Both the position numbers and the translations under genes were made by a program. From NCBI GenBank assembly GCA_036971475.1, contig JBAIZL010000005.1, positions 233,772,869 to 233,836,868 of the forward strand: 64,000 nucleotides of DNA, written 5' to 3'. The notes under the pieces were generated by a model, which was given only the letters and a program-made list of their open reading frames with translations, searched no databases and was not told the origin of the DNA. Source of the stretch: Prosapia bicincta (taxonomy: Eukaryota; Arthropoda; Insecta; Hemiptera; Cercopidae). Positions 1-12,425 of the stretch are shown here, piece by piece; position 1 is the stretch's first letter, and each line of letters begins with the position of its first letter.

Positions 1-119
1 GTATTTCTCCAAAAGTTGAGAAACAGAATACTGCTATACGGGAATCGATCAGCTGTAAAGAGCGCCTTGCTGCGACACTTCAGTTTTTGGCTAGGGGCAG
101 AAGCTACGAAACCTAAAAT
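1..119. other. No gene seen; left edge
   Basis: This short edge stretch precedes the first tandem array. No promoter, splice signal or protein similarity was recognised. Confidence 0.5.
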
Positions 120-770
120 GCTTGCGAACATGTTGGTCGTATCCACAGACGGCCGAGCATGTCCGTGTTGGGGCTCGGGCTCGCCGGGTCCCTCGAGCCG
201 AGCACCGAACCGAACATGTTCGCCGGTTGGAATCCTCGTAGACCCCACACACGGGCGAGCATGTTCGCCGCCAACACCGTCGCTAACATGTTGGTCGTCT
301 CCACAGACGGCCGAGCATGTCGGTGTTGGGGCTCGGGCTCGCCGGGTCCGACGAGCCGAGCGCCGAATCGAACATGTTCGCCGGTTGGAATCCTCGTAGA
401 CCCCACACACGGGCGAGCATGTTCGCCGCCAACACCGTCGCTAACATGTTGGTCGTCTCCACAGACGGCCGAGCATGTCGGTGTTGGGGCTCGGGCTCGC
501 CGGGTCCGACGAGCCGAGCGCCGAATCGAACATGTTCGCCGGTTGGAATCCTCGTAGACCCCACACACGGGCGAGCATGTTCGCCGCCAACACCGTCGCT
601 AACATGTTGGTCGTCTCCACAGACGGCCGAGCATGTCCGTGTTGGGGCTCAGGCTCGCCGGGTCCCTCGAGCCGAGCGCCGAACCGAACATGTTCGCCGG
701 TTGGAATCCTCGTAGACCCCACACACGGGCGAGCATGCTCGCCGTCAACACCGTCGCTAGCATTGCTCGC
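120..770. repeat. 158-bp GC-rich tandem repeat, about 4 copies
   Basis: A unit of about 158 bp recurs about 4.1 times; the phrase AACATGTTGGTCGT returns near 127, 285, 443 and 601. The array is strikingly GC-rich inside AT-rich DNA. Each unit carries several CATG-centred near-palindromes such as GAACATGTTC and GAGCATGTTC. The period is not a multiple of three, so the overlapping open frames seen on both strands rotate through all frames and are by-products of the repeat. Confidence 0.9.
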
Positions 771-1884
771 CCTGTATGGGGGGGGGGGCTTTAGAAAGCT
801 CAACTGGTTTAAAGCACAAACCTAATACATTTTAAAAATAAATCAAACAAATACTGTTACACTGTATTCAATGGGTAAATGTACTTAACGGAGGAACGTT
901 TTAAAATTAAAACGAGTTACTCAAGGAACATTCTGCTGTAATATATACGGTAATGTAACAAAAATAATGAAGGTATCATCAGCATACAATGTAAAATCAC
1001 GAGTTTAATAACTGACTGGTCTTGCTTTATCCGGCGACCTTGCAGTTTTGTGGAAGTCAGATAGATGTTTTTAATTTATTGCTGATTCATAAAAGAATGC
1101 ATCACATAACCAAAACGTCAGCGAAATATTTTTGCTGACCTCTTCGAAATCATAACAATGTAAAAGTGCACAGAGGGCTAGATCCCTTTTGAACAAACCT
1201 TTTGCAAATTTTAAATATTATGACACAAAATAGCTAGAATATCTGTTACATTCTAATAACATTCCGAAAATTGTGGCAAACATCCTATTTTGGAAATGGG
1301 TTCAAGTAAATCGCAATGAAGATCGTGATCTAATTCCTGGTTTAACGCACCACCTGTTAGATAGATGTTAGGATCAGGTGAGCCTGTCACACGCCAGCGA
1401 TGCCAGTACAGGATACATTTCCTAAAGTTTGTTTGTCTTTGTTAATTTAATACTATGCTGTGTATTCAACATCAAACTTCAATAACCTCCTTCTTTTCCT
1501 GAACGTTTTCCGAACGGGTCGGGGCATTTTAAAATGGCAGGCTGTTTCTAAACGGATAATTTTGTTGCTGTACATTTAAAACGATGGTAAGAGCAATAGA
1601 AGAGACCCCTTTAGGGCCGTGGTTGAGAGTAGATACATGTTGGATTTTTAAGAGGAACAATAATCAATTTTAATACCCTGACTAGAATATAGGATTAATG
1701 TTGAGACATCCCTCTGGTCTGGGGCCGCATTTTTAGTTTCTCCCAGGGTCACAGGACGATGTCCACAGAGCTGTTGATATCGTATCAGTTTTAAACTCTC
1801 CTCACAACACCGGAAAGATTTTCTCTTGGCAAAGGCAACTTACTTGGAAAACAAAAAGAAGTAAACATACTTGCAACCTTCAGT
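771..1884. other. Gene-free AT-rich interval
   Basis: After a G run near 780 this is unique AT-rich sequence with no open frame above background, no recognisable RNA gene and no tandem structure. Confidence 0.5.
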
Positions 1885-4015
1885 AGGAACAAAGGTGTAG
1901 AACCTTTAGCTGTATAGAAACAAAGGTATTACACCCTTTTGTATGAGAAGGAATAAAGCTTCGACCTTTTAGATGTGTATTTACAACCTTTAGATGTATA
2001 GAAACAAAGGTATTACACCCTTTTGTATGAAAAGGAATAAAGCTTCGACCTTTTAGATGTGTATTTACAACCTTTAGATGTATAGAAACAAAGGTATTAC
2101 ACCCTTTTGTATGAAAAGGAATAAAGCTTCGACCTTTTAGATGTGTATTTACAACCTTTAGATGTATAGAAACAAAGGTATTACACCCTTTTGTATGAGA
2201 AGGAATAAAGCTTCGACCTTTTAGATGTGTATTTACAACCTTTAGATGTATAGAAACAAAGGTATTACACCCTTTTGTATGAGAAGGAATAAAGCTTCGA
2301 CCTTTTAGATGTGTATTTACAACCTTTAGATGTATAGAAACAAAGGTATTACACCCTTTTGTATGAGAAGGAATAAAGCTTCGACCTTTTAGATGTGTAT
2401 TTACAGCCTTTAGATGTATAGAAACAAAGGTATTACACCCTTTTGTATGAGAAGGAATAAAGCTTCGACCTTTTAGATGTGTATTTACAACCTTTAGATG
2501 TATAGAAACAAAGGTATTACACCCTTTTGTATGAAAAGGAATAAAGCTTCGACCTTTTAGATGTGTATTTACAACCTTTAGATGTATAGAAACAAAGGTA
2601 TTACACCCTTTTGTATGAGAAGGAATAAAGCTTCGACCTTTTAGATGTGTATTTACAACCTTTAGATGTATAGAAACAAAGGTATTACACCCTTTTGTAT
2701 GAGAAGGAATAAAGCTTCGACCTTTTAGATGTGTATTTACAACCTTTAGATGTATAGAAACAAAGGTATTACACCCTTTTGTATGAGAAGGAATAAAGCT
2801 TCGACCTTTTAGATGTGTATTTACAACCTTTAGATGTATAGAAACAAAGGTATTACACCCTTTTGTATGAGAAGGAATAAAGCTTCGACCTTTTAGATGT
2901 GTATTTACAACCTTTAGATGTATAGAAACAAAGGTATTACACCCTTTTGTATGAGAAGGAATAAAGCTTCGACCTTTTAGATGTGTATTTACAACCTTTA
3001 GATGTATAGAAACAAAGGTATTACACCCTTTTGTATGAGAAGGAATAAAGCTTCGACCTTTTAGATGTGTATTTACAACCTTTAGATGTATAGAAACAAA
3101 GGTATTACACCCTTTTGTATGAGAAGGAATAAAGCTTCGACCTTTTAGATGTGTATTTACAACCTTTAGATGTATAGAAACAAAGGTATTACACCCTTTT
3201 GTATGAGTAGGAATAAAGCTTCGACCTTTTAGATGTGTATTTACAACCTTTAGATGTATAGAAACAAAGGTATTACACCCTTTTGTATGAGTAGGAATAA
3301 AGCTTCGACCTTTTAGATGTGTATTTACAACCTTTAGATGTATAGAAACAAAGGTATTACACCCTTTTGTATGAGAAGGAATAAAGCTTCGACCTTTTAG
3401 ATGTGTATTTACAACCTTTAGATGTATAGAAACAAAGGTATTACACCCTTTTGTATGAGAAGGAATAAAGCTTCGACCTTTTAGATGTGTATTTACAACC
3501 TTTAGATGTATAGAAACAAAGGTATTACACCCTTTTGTATGAGAAGGAATAAAGCTTCGACCTTTTAGATGTGTATTTACAACCTTTAGATGTATAGAAA
3601 CAAAGGTATTACACCCTTTTGTATGAGAAGGAATAAAGCTTCGACCTTTTAGATGTGTATTTACAACCTTTAGATGTATAGAAACAAAGGTATTACACCC
3701 TTTTGTATGAGAAGGAATTAAGCTTCGACCTTTTAGATGTGTATTTACAACCTTTAGATGTATAGAAACAAAGGTATTACACCCTTTTGTATGAGAAGGA
3801 ATAAAGCTTCGACCTTTTAGATGTGTATTTACAACCTTTAGATGTATAGAAACAAAGGTATTACACCCTTTTGTATGAGAAGGAATAAAGCTTCGACCTT
3901 TTAGATGTGTATTTACAACCTTTAGATGTATAGAAACAAAGGTATTACACCCTTTTGTATGAGAAGGAATAAAGCTTCGACCTTTTAGATGTGCATTTAC
4001 AACCTTTAGATGCAA
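1885..4015. repeat. 84-bp minisatellite, about 25 near-identical copies
   Basis: An 84-bp unit is repeated about 25 times with only scattered single-base differences. Each unit is itself a diverged dimer of an ACCTTTTAGATGT-type half. Because 84 is divisible by three and the unit lacks stops in one minus frame, the array reads as a 711-residue open frame with a 28-residue period. I see no promoter, signal peptide, intron or flanking unique coding sequence. I therefore read it as a minisatellite, with a repetitive protein as the less likely alternative. Confidence 0.9.
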
Positions 4016-4240
4016 CGGAACAAAAGGTGATTAACATTTTTATGATGTGTAGGAATAAAACTCCACCATTTTGAATGTGTAGGAACAATATCTAAAACCT
4101 TTAGATGTACAGAAACAAAGGTATTGCAATACCTCTGCTCTTTATGATGTGTAGCAGGTGTATAAACACTTACAACTTTTAGATGTATAGGAACAAAAGG
4201 GGCTTATAATTTTTAGATGTACATACAAATAAGGCGTATA
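4016..4240. repeat. Degenerate edge of the 84-bp array
   Basis: Diverged and partly deleted versions of the same unit continue here, recognisable by AACCTTTAGATGTA and GGAACAAAAGG phrases. Their decay beside a near-identical core is the usual pattern for an array that homogenises by unequal exchange. Confidence 0.7.
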
Positions 4241-4981
4241 CAAAGAAATAGGCATCAACTCTTATGGGTTTTATCTTCACATCTCTACAGCAATACGCAC
4301 TAAGCTAAAGATTTAATATAAAAATAAAACTGTCAGACTCACACATCATGTTCCATTACGATTACATCCATGCTCCACTACAGTACCGGCTTACCTGTAA
4401 AAAAATGTTTTCAGCATTAAGGAAAAATGTATTCCTGAACAAGACAAAAGAATTAACTTACACAAACTTTTATCAGTTACACAACAGCCGAACAAATAAT
4501 AACATGGCCATTTAAGGTAGAAATGTGTAAAGTGATACTAATAAAATAGGGATTTCGTGACCACAGTAACTGTTATATTTTAATACGGCTAATAAGGCAA
4601 AGCTTCACCTATAGTCATCACTTAGTGGTGGATGAATACAGTCACTTCATCGATTCGAGATTAAAGGAAATAGAATCAGTGATTATTAACTGTAGTCAGT
4701 TTACAAAAACATATATTGTTAAATAGCAACAAATAAGAATAAATTATACTTGCACCAGATCAGTAACCCAGCCAGAAATTCCGTGTAGGGGTGACATTTC
4801 GCGAGGCCCGGTAGTTAATTCCCAAGACAGGATTATATTACAATTAACATGCTATTTTCACCCACTACAACGCTAAAAATTATATACAAGCTGATAAAAT
4901 GAATGGATTTCATTTGTTTTAATTTAAATACATTGCAAGTTTAAACAATGAACATTTAAATTTAGTTAGGTGTACAGATAG
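4241..4981. other. Gene-free interval
   Basis: AT-rich unique sequence with no open frame, RNA or repeat structure that I can support. Confidence 0.5.
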
Positions 4982-5012
4982 TACAGCAGAACCTCTCTAA
5001 TTCGTCACAGTA

Positions 5013-5124
5013 ATAACAAACATTGTATGCACTGTCACGTAGTGTAGGCCTCAATAGAAAGGAATTATTTAGTACAAAAGAAAATGTCAGACTTTTTTTA
5101 AAAACTAAAACGTAAATAGTTTAA
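5013..5124 (+). repeat. Direct repeat flanking the palindrome (left copy)
   Basis: About 110 bp, from AACAAACATTG to ACGTAAATAGTTTAA, recur in the same orientation at 6320-6422 with a few substitutions and one small indel near ATGCACTGTC. The pair brackets the palindrome, so either the palindrome is inserted in a duplicated segment or these are direct termini of one composite unit. Confidence 0.8.
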
Positions 5125-5126
5125 TA

Positions 5127-6317
5127 GCGAGGAAATAAAGCAGAAAAATAGGCCAAACCTACGATAATTGGTGCAGTAAGTCGGATCGAAATGCGGTTTT
5201 TTGCATTCGATTCAGGAAGCCACCACGAAAGTTTGTGAACATAGCCACTTTATAAGAAATCAAAATTCCATCGGTGCATAAGAAAAATGAATTTTTTAAA
5301 AGTGCATTCACTGGCTCGATTAAAAAAAAAATGTATAACTCGGTGAATAATCACAGAAATGGGCAGAATTTTAGTACTCGGGGGTTTTTTTGGGTCGCTG
5401 AACACGAATATGATATCCGTAATGACCCGCGGAGTACCTGAGGACGGATGATATCAACCTCATCTCCTGGCATTTCCGGTAAGTACAATACAAAATTGAT
5501 CGAAACTCGTTGCTCGGGGGTTTTAGGGGTAGCAGAACACGAATATAATATCGGCGATAACCACTGAAGAACCTAGGACTCAGGATTCAGTTACCCCAAA
5601 AATCCTGGAGCAACGAGTTTCCATCTCCTTTTTACAATCTTCTTTATTTATTTGACTAAATATATTATGTGACGTATATAAGAAAGGAAAACAACCTTGA
5701 AACCTTCAATAAACATTTTTTATTTAATTGTACTTACATAACTTAATCATTCTCTTCGCCCGCTATCAGCGACCCCTAAAACCCCCCATTAACGAGTTTC
5801 GATCAATTTTGTATTGTACTAATGGAATTACTAATGGAGTACTAATGGTAAATATAGATATTACCCGTCCTGACCCCTAGGTTCTCTGAGGATCATCGCC
5901 GATATTATATTCGTGTTCAGCGACCCCAAAAACCCCCGAGTAACGAGTTTCGATCAATTTTGTATTGTACTTACGGAAAATTCCAGGAGATGAGGTTGAT
6001 GTCATCCGTCCTCAGGTAATCCGCGGGTCATTACGGATATCATATTCGTGTTCAGCGACCCAAAAAACCCCCGAGTACTAAAATTCGGCCCATTTCTGTG
6101 ATTATTCTTTCTGAGTTATACTTTTTTTTTTAAATCGAACCAGTGAATGCACTTTAAAAAAATGCATTTTTCTTATGCACCGATGCAATTTTGATTTCTT
6201 ATAAAGTGGCTATGTTCACAAACTTTCGTGGTGGCTTCCTGAATCGAATGCAAAAAACCGCATTTCGATCCGACTTACTGCACCAATTATCGTAGGTTTA
6301 GTGCTTTATTTTCTCGC
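5127..6317. repeat. 1.2-kb palindromic foldback element
   Basis: The sequence from GCGAGG at 5127 returns as its reverse complement ending CTCGC at 6317. The arms are over 400 bp each and lie around a less symmetrical centre near 5620-5850. Each arm contains a sub-repeat built around GAACACGAATAT and CTCGGGGGTTTT. No coding capacity is visible. The whole would fold into one long hairpin as RNA or single-stranded DNA. Confidence 0.85.
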
Positions 6318-6319
6318 CT

Positions 6320-6422
6320 ATAACAAACATTGTCACGTAGTGTAGGCGTCAATAGAAAGGAATCATTTAGTACAAAAGAAAACGACAGACTTTTTTTAAA
6401 AACCAAAACGTAAATAGTTTAA
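6320..6422 (+). repeat. Direct repeat flanking the palindrome (right copy)
   Basis: This is the second copy of the repeat described at 5013-5124. It follows the palindrome with only two intervening bases. Confidence 0.8.
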
Positions 6423-6436
6423 AGAGAAGCGGTTCA

Positions 6437-6895
6437 TTCGCAAGTCAGATACAAATATTTATTTAAACAGACGTTTCAATAACGGCCACGTTACCGTCAT
6501 CAGGCCTTCTTCCTCCTGCACTCTGTTAAAAAATTGCGCCGTTACATAACCTTGAATATTTATGAGAACAGCGCATATACTCCCATTAACTCACACCCTT
6601 GTCCACATGTATCTACTTTCACATCTAATTTTTACATGTATTTCTCAGAAGGCACATTAGTTTTCTTAGAGTTTATTGCTAATGCACATGGATGGACAAA
6701 GGTGTTGTGAGTTAAAGAGAGCTAAAGATGCTGTTTTCATAAATATATAAAGGTATGTCACAGGTCAATTTTTTAATAGAGTGCAGGAGGAATAAGGCCT
6801 GATGACTATAACGATATTGAAAAATTGCCTGTTTAAATAAATAGTTGTACCCAAATCTTGCGTATTTATTTGAATAGTATCTGAGTGTAAACATG
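6437..6895. repeat. Second foldback with a hammerhead-like motif
   Basis: Arms of about 190 bp (about 6440-6625 and 6685-6890) are imperfect reverse complements, sharing AAATAATTTGT-like AT runs and the block around CATCAGGCCTT. On the minus strand of the left arm, CTGATGA (6497-6503) is followed by a potential 7-bp stem and then GAAAC (6473-6477). That order matches the core of hammerhead ribozymes found in Penelope-like retroelements and retrozymes. The right-arm copy has lost the GAAAC. Catalysis is unproven. Confidence 0.55.
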
Positions 6896-7259
6896 ATTAA
6901 TAAAACGTAAATATATTTAATATAACGTATATTTTCTTACTAGTATTATTGTTCCTGCAAAGTACAGTAATGCAATATGTTTTGTTACGTCTTTTATGAA
7001 AATAGACTAACATACTGTATTTGTAATTACGAACTATACTGTAGGCTACTAGGGATTTTATGGCTTTGTATAATAGTGTTGTTCAGTTCTTAGACCAACA
7101 CAAATAATGTAAGTACAACATTAATTACATTACATACCTATTTACGTGCTACGTTTACCCATAATTACATGTTAGTTTCACGAGTTCCGTAATTCGTCTT
7201 TTTCTCGAATTCGTCACTCCTCGGTCCCGAACGTGACGAATTAGAGAGGTACTACTGTA

Positions 7260-8239
7260 TGTACTTTGGAAATCAGATAATTAGCTTAAAAGAAAAAACA
7301 AAGACTCGAAAGCAAATTATTAATTTTAATTTTCACAACCTGAAATTTTATAAATTAGACCTGAATCTACGAGACGTCTCTTAAAAGTTCGTAAAGAACT
7401 TCATCGTCTGTTACCGGAATGTTGTAATGGACGTAAGCAATTATTAGTCCATTCAGGTTCTCACGTTGGCTACACACATTGAAGCCATTTACGGACATTG
7501 TACGCATGCGCATATTTATTTCCAGCTCTCAGTTTATTGTGAACTAGTTTTATAGGAAAACTAGCTTGAAGTTTTAATACTTTACTTCCGTTATGAAAGT
7601 TTGAAATTTATATAAATTTGTTACAAAATTATCAAATTAAATAAAGTGATTGTGGAGACTATAAAAGGTTAAAAAGAAAACCTTATAACCGTTCTGGGGG
7701 AGGGGGTTAACCCCAGCTCCCTCACTGCGTTCTTGCTTCAGATTACACGTCTGTCAAACGGGAAAATCATTCCATATATGCCATTATGCAAAGAATGCAT
7801 TTAAGCCTTTCCTACTCTAAACACTCAATTAAACTTTCCTCAACACACCATTTCCACAGATAATAACCACACAAACATATCACAACCAAAATAAAAATAC
7901 TACATAAATTCAATAAGAAATGATCGCACACAAACGTCCATATGAAATATTAAACATTTCAAATTATTGAATTTTGTGGTCCATTACGTTCGGTGTGTCT
8001 TATTAATCACTTAAAACAATAGTTTATGACTATCCGAACTTTAAATTTAGTAAATTTGTTAAAACTTACTGAGACAGAACGTTTTCGATCGCTATGTGAC
8101 GATCTTCATCTGTGTCTCACTGATGTCTCAGATTACACCGCCCTCACATCGCAACACAGAATTTACAATGCAATTCTTATAGAAAAGTTATTTCAAATAA
8201 ATATGTTTGTTACAACACGCGTATTTACATAGTTCACGT
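7260..8239. other. Gene-free interval
   Basis: AT-rich unique sequence. The short open frames here lack splice context, codon signal or similarity that I can recognise. Confidence 0.5.
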
Positions 8240-9030
8240 GTCGAGGATAGTCGACATAAAGATCTGGCAGGAGAAATATTCTCGCAAGGGTAGGATGACA
8301 AGCAGGATTCCTCTTGAACGGAGGTCACGAAGCTGTACCGCCTTGATTTTAGTCAGTTGTCTCCACTAGTGAGGGTACTTTAAGAACACAAAACTATCCT
8401 GTAATCATGGTGAACATTCGTTAAGGATAGGGTACATAAAGATCTGGCGAGAGAAATATTCTCGCGAGGGTAGGATGAGAAGCAAGATTCCTCACGATCA
8501 GGTCAAGAAGCTGTACCGCCTTGCTTTTAGTCAGTTGTCTCCACTAGTGAGGGTACTTTAAGAACACAAAATTGTCCTGTAATCATGGCTCACATTCGTC
8601 AAGGAAAGGGGACATAAAGATCTGGCGGGAGAAATATTCTGGCGAGGGTAGGATGACAAGCAAGATTCCTCACGATCAGGTCAAGAAGCTGTACCTTTTT
8701 GGTTTTAGTCAGCTGCATTTCTAGTGAGGGACCTCTAAGAACACAAAATTGTCCTGTAATCATGGCTCACATTCGTCAAGGAAAGGGGACACAAAGTTCT
8801 AGCGGGAGAGGCTCGCGAGGGCGGGATGTCAAGCATATTATCGGGGTTCATGAAGAGGTACCTCCTTGCTACATAGTCAACTGTCATCGTCGTGAGGGAG
8901 TCTAAGAACACACAACTTCTCTGTAATCGTGGTGAACATCCGTGAAGGAAAGGGGATCTAAAGGTCTAGTAGGAGAGACTCGCGAGGGTGGGATGTCAAG
9001 CAGGAGGTCATAAAATCCTTGCAACTGTCT
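8240..9030. repeat. About 178-bp tandem repeat, 5 copies decaying rightward
   Basis: A unit carrying TAAAGATCTGGC and AGAACACAAAA recurs with spacing of about 177-181 bp near 8256, 8433, 8614, 8790 and 8955. The first three copies are close to each other and the last two are clearly diverged and shortened, so the array is ageing from its right side. Confidence 0.85.
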
Positions 9031-11100
9031 CCTTGCTACTTTGTCATAACAATTGTTGAATAACTCAAGGTAATAACAATAAATTACTTTCAACTCGTGG
9101 TACAACTGTTTCAGTAAACAAAAGCCTCTGTTGCTTGGGCACAAGTGTTTATGGTTTAGTTTAAAAGTCGGTCATCGAGTACTGTAAAAGGAACTATGAC
9201 GTCATAGCGACACGTCATTTCACTTAGATCTTCGCTGTGCTTTCACCGCGTCTCGCTTTGTTACACAAGGCCATGAAAGGTTCACTGATTCTATCGCTTG
9301 GAATATTGTGAGCGAAACGAAATGTAACGAGGGACCGTTTTCCTTTTCGATTCAGTTACATGAGCATGTTGGAAAATGTATACAAATATAATATGTATTA
9401 ATGTGGCTTGAGCTTAGATCGGACAAATCCGAATATACAACCTGGTTCAGTGTTTCGTTATGTCTTTGTTGTAAATATAATAGACAGTAAATTGCTTTTC
9501 TAATGCCTTAATACAGTCTTTTATCATATGCCATCTAAAATTAGACATCAGTTTCTTACTCTACTAAACAACTTCTAAGTATAATCCACGTTAGAGAATT
9601 TATTTCAGTGTGTCAGCTCCCTTACATTTTTTGTAAATTAAAAAAAACCTTGTACCCTTTTATTTCAATGATTTCTGCCGTTGCGTTGTCGACATTTTAT
9701 TCTTACTCGACGTTGTACCATCAAACAATCTTTGTGTAATAATTTTTTTCTAAAGTTTGTTAATACATTGAAAAATTAATGACACCACAGAGTTGTAAAT
9801 TCGATCTATCCAAAAGTAAAGAAGTTTAAGAACAAAGATATAGATATTTCATGGTACCAGCAAAATTTGGTGTCCAAACAAGTAAAAGTCCAGTAAAGTA
9901 AAAGATCAATTTTTCTTCCAAATATTTGTTATACTGAATACGTTCCACACACGAGACGTAATTCGATATTGACGTATGATTCCTTACAGCAAAGTTACAT
10001 ACAGACCACTACCATCATCTCGTGACAACATTTGTGATGACCACCGATAGAGAGAAAAATATTTTTTTACATTTTACATTCAAGAATCTTTCATATTGAC
10101 CAAACAAAAAAAATTAAATGCAAAACGACTATTCTTAGGAGGAGTGTAAGGAGTTTTTGAACTTTGGTGGGTACACGCGGCAGAATTCTGGGAGGGGCTT
10201 ATTTACTCGTAACCCCTAAAATATGACATACTACGAAAACCAAACCAGAATCCTCTAAGACAATTGCTAAAACAAACAACAATGCATTCAGAATTACTAA
10301 AAAGAGAAATAAGTGAAACCCAAGATAACATGGAATAAGATATGATTGTGAGTTAGGGAGGGCATAGTAGTGGTATACATAAACAAAACATGGGAGACAA
10401 AAGTGTCCTCGAAATAAATCTTGCTAAGACCCTAGTTTTAAAATGACAAGCAAGTGGAGTAAACAAACACCTCTATCGCAGGCTGGTAGATAGGGTCGAT
10501 CTGTAACGAAAAGATAATAAATAAAAGGATTAAGCAAAGAAAACTAACATCTGAAGCATTGCGTATTTACATTTTAAAGGTCGACACATGTAAAACCTGT
10601 TACGTCACACATCTGTAATGTTATTAGTGCTAGCGTATTAAACAAATTCGGAACATTTAGTAACATTTTAATAAAAATATCCCTACACGGTTCGCGATCT
10701 TTGTATTGCTGGACGGTTACCGAATACAAGTAACCTTTGTGTGTTAGAGAGTAGCAAGAGGTGATAATTTCGCAACACAAAGTCACAGCTTTCTCACACA
10801 CTGCACGATAAACATTACTTTCAATACAAACGGCGTCAAGTGACCGTAAACCGCTGAAGATTATTGGATTATATTTTTAAATTTTGAATTCTAATTGATA
10901 ATTCAAAATTATTTCTTTTTCAATAAATTTGTTAAATCTAAAGTAAATGAAAAATATTAATTCTCCTACAAAGGGATTATAAATTCAGAATTGAAATAGG
11001 GATAGGATAAAAATCCCAAGTATACGATATAGGGTAAACCATGAAATCACGTTCGTACACGCGTATCTGAAAGAGACCTACTGTTTCATAATGATCGTGG
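9031..11100. other. Gene-free interval
   Basis: About 2 kb of AT-rich sequence with no supportable gene, RNA or tandem structure. The longest open frames are short and lack context. Confidence 0.5.
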
Positions 11101-12425
11101 TCATAAAACGGGATCAGTTTACCTGTTAGACCCTTGTAAGAAGGTTAAGAGAGGGTATGTACGTACTAAAACGGGATCAGTTTACCTGTTAGACCCTTGT
11201 AAGAAGGTTAAGAGAGGGTATGTACGTACTAAAACGGGTTCAGTTTACCTGTTAGACCCTTGTAAGAAGGTTAAGAGAGGGTATGTACGTACTAAAACGG
11301 GTTCAGTTTACCCGTTAGACCCTTGTAAGAAGGTTAAGGGAGGGTATGTACGTACTAAAACGGGATCAGTTTACCTGTTAGACCGTTGTAAGAGAAGGTT
11401 AAGAGAGGGTATGTACGTACTAAAACGGAATCAGTTTACCTGTTAGACCCTTGTAAGAAGGTTAAGGGAGGGTATGTACGTACTAAAACGGGTTCAGTTT
11501 ACCTGTTAGACCCTTGTAAGAAGGTTAAGAGAGGGTATGTACGTACTAAAACGGGTTCAGTTTACCCGTTAGACCCTTGTAAGAAGGTTAAGGGAGGGTA
11601 TGTACGTACTAAAACGGGATCAGTTTACCTGTTAGACCGTTGTAAGAGAAGGTTAAGAGAGGGTATGTACGTACTAAAACGGAATCAGTTTACCTGTTAG
11701 ACCCTTGTAAGAAGGTTAAGGGAGGGTATGTACGTACTAAAACGGGATCAGTTTACCTGTTAGACCGTTGTAAGAGAAGGTTAAGAGAGGGTATGTACGT
11801 ACTAAAACGGAATCAGTTTACCTGTTAGACCCTTGTAAGAAGGTTAAGAGAGGGTATGTACGTACTAAAACGGGATCAGTTTACCTGTTAGACCGTTGTA
11901 AGAGAAGGTTAAGAGAGGGTATGTACGTACTAAAACGGAATCAGTTTACCTGTTAGACCCTTGTAAGAAGGTTAAGAGAGGGTATGTACGTACTAAAACG
12001 GGATCAGTTTACCTGTTAGACCCTTGTAAGAAGGTTAAGAGAGGGTATGTACGTACTAAAACGGGTTCAGTTTACCCGTTAGACCCTTGTAAGAAGGTTA
12101 AGGGAGGGTATGTACGTACTAAAACGGGATCAGTTTACCTGTTAGACCGTTGTAAGAGAAGGTTAAGAGAGGGTATGTACGTACTAAAACGGAATCAGTT
12201 TACCTGTTAGGTCCTTGTAAGAAGGTTAAGAGAGGGTATGTACGTACTAAAACGGGATCAGTTTACCCGTTAGACCCTTGTAAGAAGGTTAAGGGAGGGT
12301 ATGTACGTACTAAAACGGGATCAGTTTACCCGTTAGACCCTTGTAAGAAGGTTAAGGGAGGGTATGTACGTACTAAAACGGGATCAGTTTACCCGTTAGA
12401 CCCTTGTAAGAAGGTTAAGGGAGGA
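11101..12425. repeat. 63/65-bp minisatellite, about 21 copies
   Basis: A 63-bp unit with the phrases ACGTACTAAAACGG, CAGTTTACCTGTTAGACC and AAGGTTAAGAGAGGG runs across the interval. A second variant has GACCGTTGTAAGAGAAGG and is 2 bp longer. The two variants alternate in parts, which gives a higher-order pattern of unit pairs and triplets. Confidence 0.9.

Larger units (their letters stand above)
4984..7257. mobile_element. Pogo/Tigger-like non-autonomous DNA transposon
   Basis: The left end reads CAGCAGAACCTCTCTAATTC and the right end is its near-perfect inverse, giving terminal inverted repeats of about 25 bp with a few mismatches. A TA dinucleotide lies directly outside each end (4982-4983 and 7258-7259). 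CAG-starting ends with a CAGTAnnACCTC-like core and a TA duplication are typical of pogo/Tigger elements of the Tc1/mariner superfamily. No transposase frame is visible, so the 2,274-bp body is non-autonomous. It contains a large palindrome and a second foldback, listed separately. Confidence 0.7.

Noticed and set aside
113..825. Several overlapping 90-150-codon open frames on both strands
   Set aside because: They are rotations of the same GC-rich 158-bp repeat through different frames. None has a start context, splice signal or non-repeat sequence.
5013..6422. LTR retrotransposon with the 110-bp direct repeats as LTRs
   Set aside because: The repeats lack TG...CA ends, a primer-binding site and a polypurine tract, and the interior is a palindrome without coding sequence.
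11101..12425. CRISPR-like array
   Set aside because: Units are contiguous with no unique spacers, and the genome is eukaryotic. It is a minisatellite.
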